Made by a program: the position numbers and the translations under genes. A DNA stretch of 64,000 bases from NCBI RefSeq assembly GCF_004681975.1, contig NZ_SMLK01000004.1, positions 124,001 to 188,000 of the forward strand. The letters are read 5' to 3'. Positions 60,549 to 64,000 of this stretch are shown here, one piece after another. The stretch is from Ramlibacter humi. GTDB lineage: Bacteria > Pseudomonadota > Gammaproteobacteria > Burkholderiales > Burkholderiaceae_C. The number at the start of each line of letters is the position of its first letter. Position 1 is the stretch's first letter. The notes under the pieces are model-generated. The model was given only the letters and a program-made list of their open reading frames with translations. It was not told where the DNA came from and made no database searches.

Positions 60549-61835
60549 ATGAAACTGATGATCCTGAGCACGCTGTACGCGCCGCACCAGGTCGGCGGCG
60601 CCGAGAAGATCGCGCAGGTGCTGGCCGAAGCATTGGGCGCGCGCGGCCATGAGTGCGTGGTGGCCACCACGCGGCCGGGCCGGGGCATCCGCACTTCCAT
60701 GCACAACGGCGTGCGCGTGCACGCGGTCGGGCTGCGCAACCTGTACTGGCCTTATGGGCGCGGGCGCGCGCCTTCGTGGCTGAAGCCGGCCTGGCACCTG
60801 GCCAACCGCTACAACCCCTGGATGGGGCGCGAAGTGGCGCGGCTGCTGGACCGCGAGCAGCCCGACGTGCTGCACACGCATGCGCTCACCGGGTTCTCGC
60901 CCGCCGCATGGGCCGCGGCGCATTCGCGCGGCGTGCCCGTCGTGCACACGCTGCACGACTATTCGCTCGCCTGCCCGCGCGCTTCCATGTTCCGCGCCGG
61001 CGAGAACTGCGCGCGGCCATGCCGCGATTGCCGCTTCCTCTCGCAGCCGGCCCTTCGCCAGTCGCAGGCGGTGAAGGCGGTCGTCGGCGTGAGCCGCTTC
61101 ACCTTGCAGCGCCACCTGGACCTGGGTTACTTCGGCGGGGCGGCGGTGCGGCGCGTGATCCACAACGGGCTGCCCGGGGAAGTGGACGCGGCGGCGGCGC
61201 CACGCCAAGCCGGCAGGAAGCTTCGCCTCGGCTATGTCGGCCGGCTGGTCGCGCCCAAGGGGATCGAACCGCTGCTGCACGCGATGCGTTCGCTGGACCC
61301 GCAGGCCTGCGAGCTGGTGATCGCGGGCAGGGGCAGCGAGGAAGAGGAGCACCGATGGCGCGAGCTGGCGCCGGCGCACGTGCGGTTCGCCGGCTTCGTC
61401 GACCCGCACGAGCTGTATCGCAGCATCGACGCTCTGGTGGTGCCTTCGCTGTGGCAGGACCCGCTGCCCACCACGGCGATCGAGGCCATGCGGCACGGCG
61501 TGCCCGCGATCGTGTCCGACCGTGGCGGGCTGCCGGACATCGTGCTGGACGGGAAGACCGGCCGCGTGTACCGCGCCAGTGAGCCGGATGCCCTGTTGCA
61601 CGCCATCCAGTCCCTCATCGACCGGCCGGGCATGGCGGCTGCGATGGCGCCCGCCGTGCTGGAGCGCGCGGCGCACTTCGACATCGGCCGCATGGCGGAC
61701 GACTACGAAGAGGTGTTGCTGGCCGCTCAAGCGGACCGCAGGGCCGTTCCCCTCCCGCTGATCGCCGCGCCAAGCGCGATGCCCAGCGTGGTGGCGAAGA
61801 ACGTCTCCTCGAACATCGAGATCGAGGTGCCGTAG
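60549..61835 (+). CDS. Glycosyltransferase family 4
   Basis: The 428-residue GT-B enzyme has YAPHQVGGAEKIAQVLAEAL at the N-terminus, a cysteine-rich loop CARPCRDCRF, LGYVGRLVAPKGIEPLL, and the donor motif LWQDPLPTTAIEAMRHGVPAIV. It is divergent from the HAD-UbiA gene, and its last 109 bases overlap the opposite-strand polymerase/ligase gene. The C-terminal tail after about residue 395 lies in this overlap and looks unstructured. Confidence 0.9.
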   Translation: MKLMILSTLYAPHQVGGAEKIAQVLAEALGARGHECVVATTRPGRGIRTSMHNGVRVHAVGLRNLYWPYGRGRAPSWLKPAWHLANRYNPWMGREVARLLDREQPDVLHTHALTGFSPAAWAAAHSRGVPVVHTLHDYSLACPRASMFRAGENCARPCRDCRFLSQPALRQSQAVKAVVGVSRFTLQRHLDLGYFGGAAVRRVIHNGLPGEVDAAAAPRQAGRKLRLGYVGRLVAPKGIEPLLHAMRSLDPQACELVIAGRGSEEEEHRWRELAPAHVRFAGFVDPHELYRSIDALVVPSLWQDPLPTTAIEAMRHGVPAIVSDRGGLPDIVLDGKTGRVYRASEPDALLHAIQSLIDRPGMAAAMAPAVLERAAHFDIGRMADDYEEVLLAAQADRRAVPLPLIAAPSAMPSVVAKNVSSNIEIEVP

Positions 61836-63106
61836 CCGTACGCGATGACCAGCACCGCCGCGTACACACGCGCCACCTGTTCGGGCAGGCCCGCGGTGGC
61901 GACGCGCAAGGTCAACGCGGGCAGCAGGTAGTACAGGGCGCCCGCCAGGCCGAAGTCGACAAGCAGGTAGACGGCGAGGCTGTCCGCCGGATGGAAGTGA
62001 TGCGGGTAATGGCCGAACATCTGCGGCGTGCCGATGGCGCCCAGCCCGCCGCCGAGCAGTCCCGCCACGCCGGGCGGCAGCAGGTCGAAAGCCGTGGGCC
62101 AGATGAGGCTGAACCGCTCCCACGCGGATTCCAGCACCGCCGGCCAGCCATCGGGCGACAGTCCGCCCGCGTAGTCGCACATCACGGCCGCCAGGGGCAA
62201 CGCGAGCCCGAGCGCGCACAGGCCCTGCACCATCCAGCGCCCGATGCGCGAGTGCCCTTCGCCCGCCGGCCACAACAGCCATGCCGCGGCGAGCGGAAAG
62301 GCGAGCAGCATGCCCTTGCTGGTGGTGACCAGGATGCCGGCCGTCGTGAGCACCGCCACGGCGACGCGCCACCACGCCGACCGCAGCCACACCATGACGA
62401 GCAGCCCGGACAGCCCGAGGATCATCGCGGCGTTGAACGACACGCGCGCGAAACCCGGCAGCCGCGGGATGGCACCCATCCACCACCGCCAGGTCGTCGC
62501 GACCGTGCCGAAGGCGGTGTCGTATTCCAGTCCCTCCCACGGCATCGGCCCGGTGAAGTTCACCGCCAGGCCGACGATGGTCACGGCATACGCCGCCACG
62601 GCCGCGCGCAGCACCGCGGGCCAGCGGTCCTGCAGCAGCGGCCACATCGCCATGCCGTACAGCACGTACATGAACGTCTTGGTGCCGAGCGCCACCTGGA
62701 ACGGCGCCAGCCCGAGCATCAGGCCCAGGAGCGCGTGCACGGCCAGCGCGCCCAGCGCCGCCAGCACGGGCAGGTTCAGCCAGCGCTGCAGCAGCAGCGG
62801 CCGCACCACCAGGACGGCGAGCGAACCGGCCGGGATGGCGTCGCGCAGGTACAGCAAGTTGGGCCCGCCCGACAGCACGGCCAGCCAGCGCAAGGGACCT
62901 TCGGCGACGAGTGTGGCGATGAACACGCACAGCAGCACGCGAAGCAGCGCGTCGGTGGCCGAGCTGGCCGGCGCGGCCCGGTCCGGCCACGCGCGAGGCA
63001 AGGGGCCGTTGAGCACGCTGGAGCTGGCCATGGCTCGAGAGTCTGGGCCGGGCGCGCGCACGGCGAAACCGGCGCTTGCTCCCATGGCGGGCAGGACAGT
63101 TGGCAT
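61727..63106 (-). CDS. O-antigen polymerase/ligase-like membrane protein
   Basis: The 459-residue protein has ten to twelve helices, LVTTSKGMLLAFPLAAAWL, and the periplasmic FGHYPHHFHPADSLAVYLLVDFGLAGALYY region, like Wzy/WaaL. ATG 63106 is preferred because GGAGG lies five bases upstream. ATG 63032 would shorten it by about 25 residues. Its 3' end overlaps the GT4 gene by 109 bases. It is divergent from the priming transferase gene at 63213. Confidence 0.82.
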   Translation of the reverse strand: MPTVLPAMGASAGFAVRAPGPDSRAMASSSVLNGPLPRAWPDRAAPASSATDALLRVLLCVFIATLVAEGPLRWLAVLSGGPNLLYLRDAIPAGSLAVLVVRPLLLQRWLNLPVLAALGALAVHALLGLMLGLAPFQVALGTKTFMYVLYGMAMWPLLQDRWPAVLRAAVAAYAVTIVGLAVNFTGPMPWEGLEYDTAFGTVATTWRWWMGAIPRLPGFARVSFNAAMILGLSGLLVMVWLRSAWWRVAVAVLTTAGILVTTSKGMLLAFPLAAAWLLWPAGEGHSRIGRWMVQGLCALGLALPLAAVMCDYAGGLSPDGWPAVLESAWERFSLIWPTAFDLLPPGVAGLLGGGLGAIGTPQMFGHYPHHFHPADSLAVYLLVDFGLAGALYYLLPALTLRVATAGLPEQVARVYAAVLVIAYGYGTSISMFEETFFATTLGIALGAAISGRGTALRSA

Positions 63107-63129
63107 GGGAGCCTCCGTGGCCCCCGCGC

Positions 63130-63143
63130 TTGTCCCGGGACAA
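63130..63143. promoter_or_regulatory. Perfect palindrome between divergent polysaccharide genes
   Basis: TTGTCCCGGGACAA is its own reverse complement. It lies 24 bases before the polymerase start and 70 before the priming transferase start, in position to control both. A related imperfect site is at 60506-60520. Confidence 0.5.
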
Positions 63144-63212
63144 AGCGCCGATTGCGGCCGCGCCCCGGGCCGCAAGAATCGGCGCCCATCCATCAGCCAG
63201 CGCGAGCAAGCC

Positions 63213-64000
63213 ATGCAGATGCCCTCCACCACCCTGCCCCCCCAGCCCCGGGGCCTGAGCTGGCGACCGTTGTCGTGGCGCGCGGCCGCGGCGGATGCGG
63301 CGGCCGTGGTGGTGGCGTACTTCGTCGCGCTCGAGTTGTGGTCCACGCCGTGGCGCATGCAGGACGTGGCGCCGATCGTGCTGGTGGTGCTGCTCTCGAT
63401 GCCCGGGTCGCTGCCGTTCGGCCGCACCTCCGGCGCGACCCTCCTGCGGCTGGTGGCGCGCTGGACGCTGCTGATGCTGGCGCTGCTGGCGGCCGGCACG
63501 CTGGCCGGCGAGAACGTGCAGGGCCCGCTGGCCGACCAGCCCTTCCTGCTGTCGTGGGGCGCCGCGGCGCTGGGCGCGGTGCTGCTGTCGCGCATCGCGT
63601 CGCCGTGGGTGCTGCGTGCTTTCGATCCGCACCGCCGCACGCGCAAGGTGCTGATCGTCGGCATCAACGAAGGCGCGCTGCACCTGGGCCGCGCCATCCA
63701 GCTCGGGCTGGTGCCGGGGCAGCAGCTGGCCGGCTACCTGGACGACCGCGAGCAGGCGCGCGCGCCGCTGCCCGAAGGCAGCGCGCGCGTGGGGCGCCTC
63801 GCGGACCTGGGCGAGATCGTGAAGCGGCACCACACGGACCTGATCTACGTCGCGCTGCCGCTGTCGTCGTCGCCGCGCATGAAGGACCTGCTGGTGCAGA
63901 CGCAGGACACGACGGCTTCGGTGTGGCTGGTGCCGAACCTGTCGATCGTGCAGCCGATCCAGTGCCGCGCTTCGGTGCTCGCGGGCGTGCCGATGGTCGC
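63213..64000 (+). CDS. Undecaprenyl-phosphate glucose phosphotransferase (N-terminal part, cut by window end)
   Basis: Translation from ATG 63213 gives 262 codons without a stop: four N-terminal helices, a Rossmann CoA-binding-like domain with RKVLIVGINEGALHLGR near 146-163, and YVALPLSSSPRMKDLL. This matches the N-terminal two thirds of EpsB-type enzymes and aligns well with the middle of the protein at 44429-45865. The catalytic sugar-transferase domain lies outside. ATG 63219 is a possible alternative start. It would prime the second polysaccharide. Confidence 0.85.
   Translation, partial: MQMPSTTLPPQPRGLSWRPLSWRAAAADAAAVVVAYFVALELWSTPWRMQDVAPIVLVVLLSMPGSLPFGRTSGATLLRLVARWTLLMLALLAAGTLAGENVQGPLADQPFLLSWGAAALGAVLLSRIASPWVLRAFDPHRRTRKVLIVGINEGALHLGRAIQLGLVPGQQLAGYLDDREQARAPLPEGSARVGRLADLGEIVKRHHTDLIYVALPLSSSPRMKDLLVQTQDTTASVWLVPNLSIVQPIQCRASVLAGVPMV

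Noticed and set aside
60375-63833. Open frame upstream of the HAD-UbiA gene extending it by more than 1100 codons
   Set aside because: The extension crosses a GT4 gene and a polymerase gene in other frames and has no domain. The HAD start at 60374 fits the family.
1-64000. tRNA, rRNA, riboswitch, prophage, transposase or attachment site
   Set aside because: None could be recognised by reading. Repeats found here have no transposase and no target duplications I could confirm.

Overview
The window is GC-rich DNA from a beta-proteobacterium, most likely Burkholderiales and probably a Comamonadaceae relative such as Ramlibacter or Variovorax. That placement is inferred from the EpsA/B/L/E/F/G polysaccharide genes, the adjacent waaC-waaA pair, and several families of short palindromic intergenic repeats. 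Coding density is high, many neighbouring genes overlap by ATGA or GTGA, and I see no rRNA, tRNA, phage, insertion sequence or CRISPR array.

1-13.9 kb holds housekeeping and stress genes: the end of an ABC ATPase gene, msrA, a YdcF-like protein, a TetR-controlled RND efflux operon (tetR, adaptor, pump) followed by pcm, a rhodanese and a TolC-type porin. After these come an SRPBCC protein, a DUF998-like membrane protein, a trehalose-6-phosphate synthase fused to a two-helix membrane sensor module, and a class II aldolase. Dispersed repeats have become coding sequence in the adaptor and pump genes.

14-24.7 kb holds a secreted GH12-type glucanase with three carbohydrate-binding modules, divergent from a beta-propeller-like lipoprotein. 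LPS core genes (waaC, waaA), a phosphomannomutase/phosphoglucomutase, an alkylation-repair pair (Ada-AlkA fusion plus ogt) and an EamA exporter follow.

24.9-46.6 kb is the main exopolysaccharide locus. A tightly overlapping plus-strand operon encodes a small membrane protein, flippase, polymerase/ligase, three glycosyltransferases, a GMC oxidoreductase, an NAD-dependent epimerase and a GNAT acyltransferase. A GH8 glucanase, an HpnE-like FAD enzyme and a GIY-YIG-like protein come next. Facing it on the minus strand is the regulatory and export operon epsA-epsB-epsL-epsE-epsF-epsG-wecB. No exosortase gene is present. The GH8 and GH12 genes share a conserved upstream element about 135-140 bp before their start codons.

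47-49.4 kb carries hypothetical genes, including four consecutive very small proteins rich in proline and acidic residues, each with a strong ribosome binding site. 49.5-64 kb is a second polysaccharide locus: GT87 and GT4 transferases, a MurJ-like flippase, a 1147-residue membrane protein fused to a six-hairpin glycosidase-like domain, a secreted clan GH-A glycosidase, GtrA, a HAD-UbiA fusion, another GT4, another polymerase/ligase, and a second priming phosphotransferase cut by the window end. The simplest reading is two envelope polysaccharides with separate initiation, flipping and polymerisation, and dedicated secreted glucanases that trim at least one beta-glucan-like polymer.
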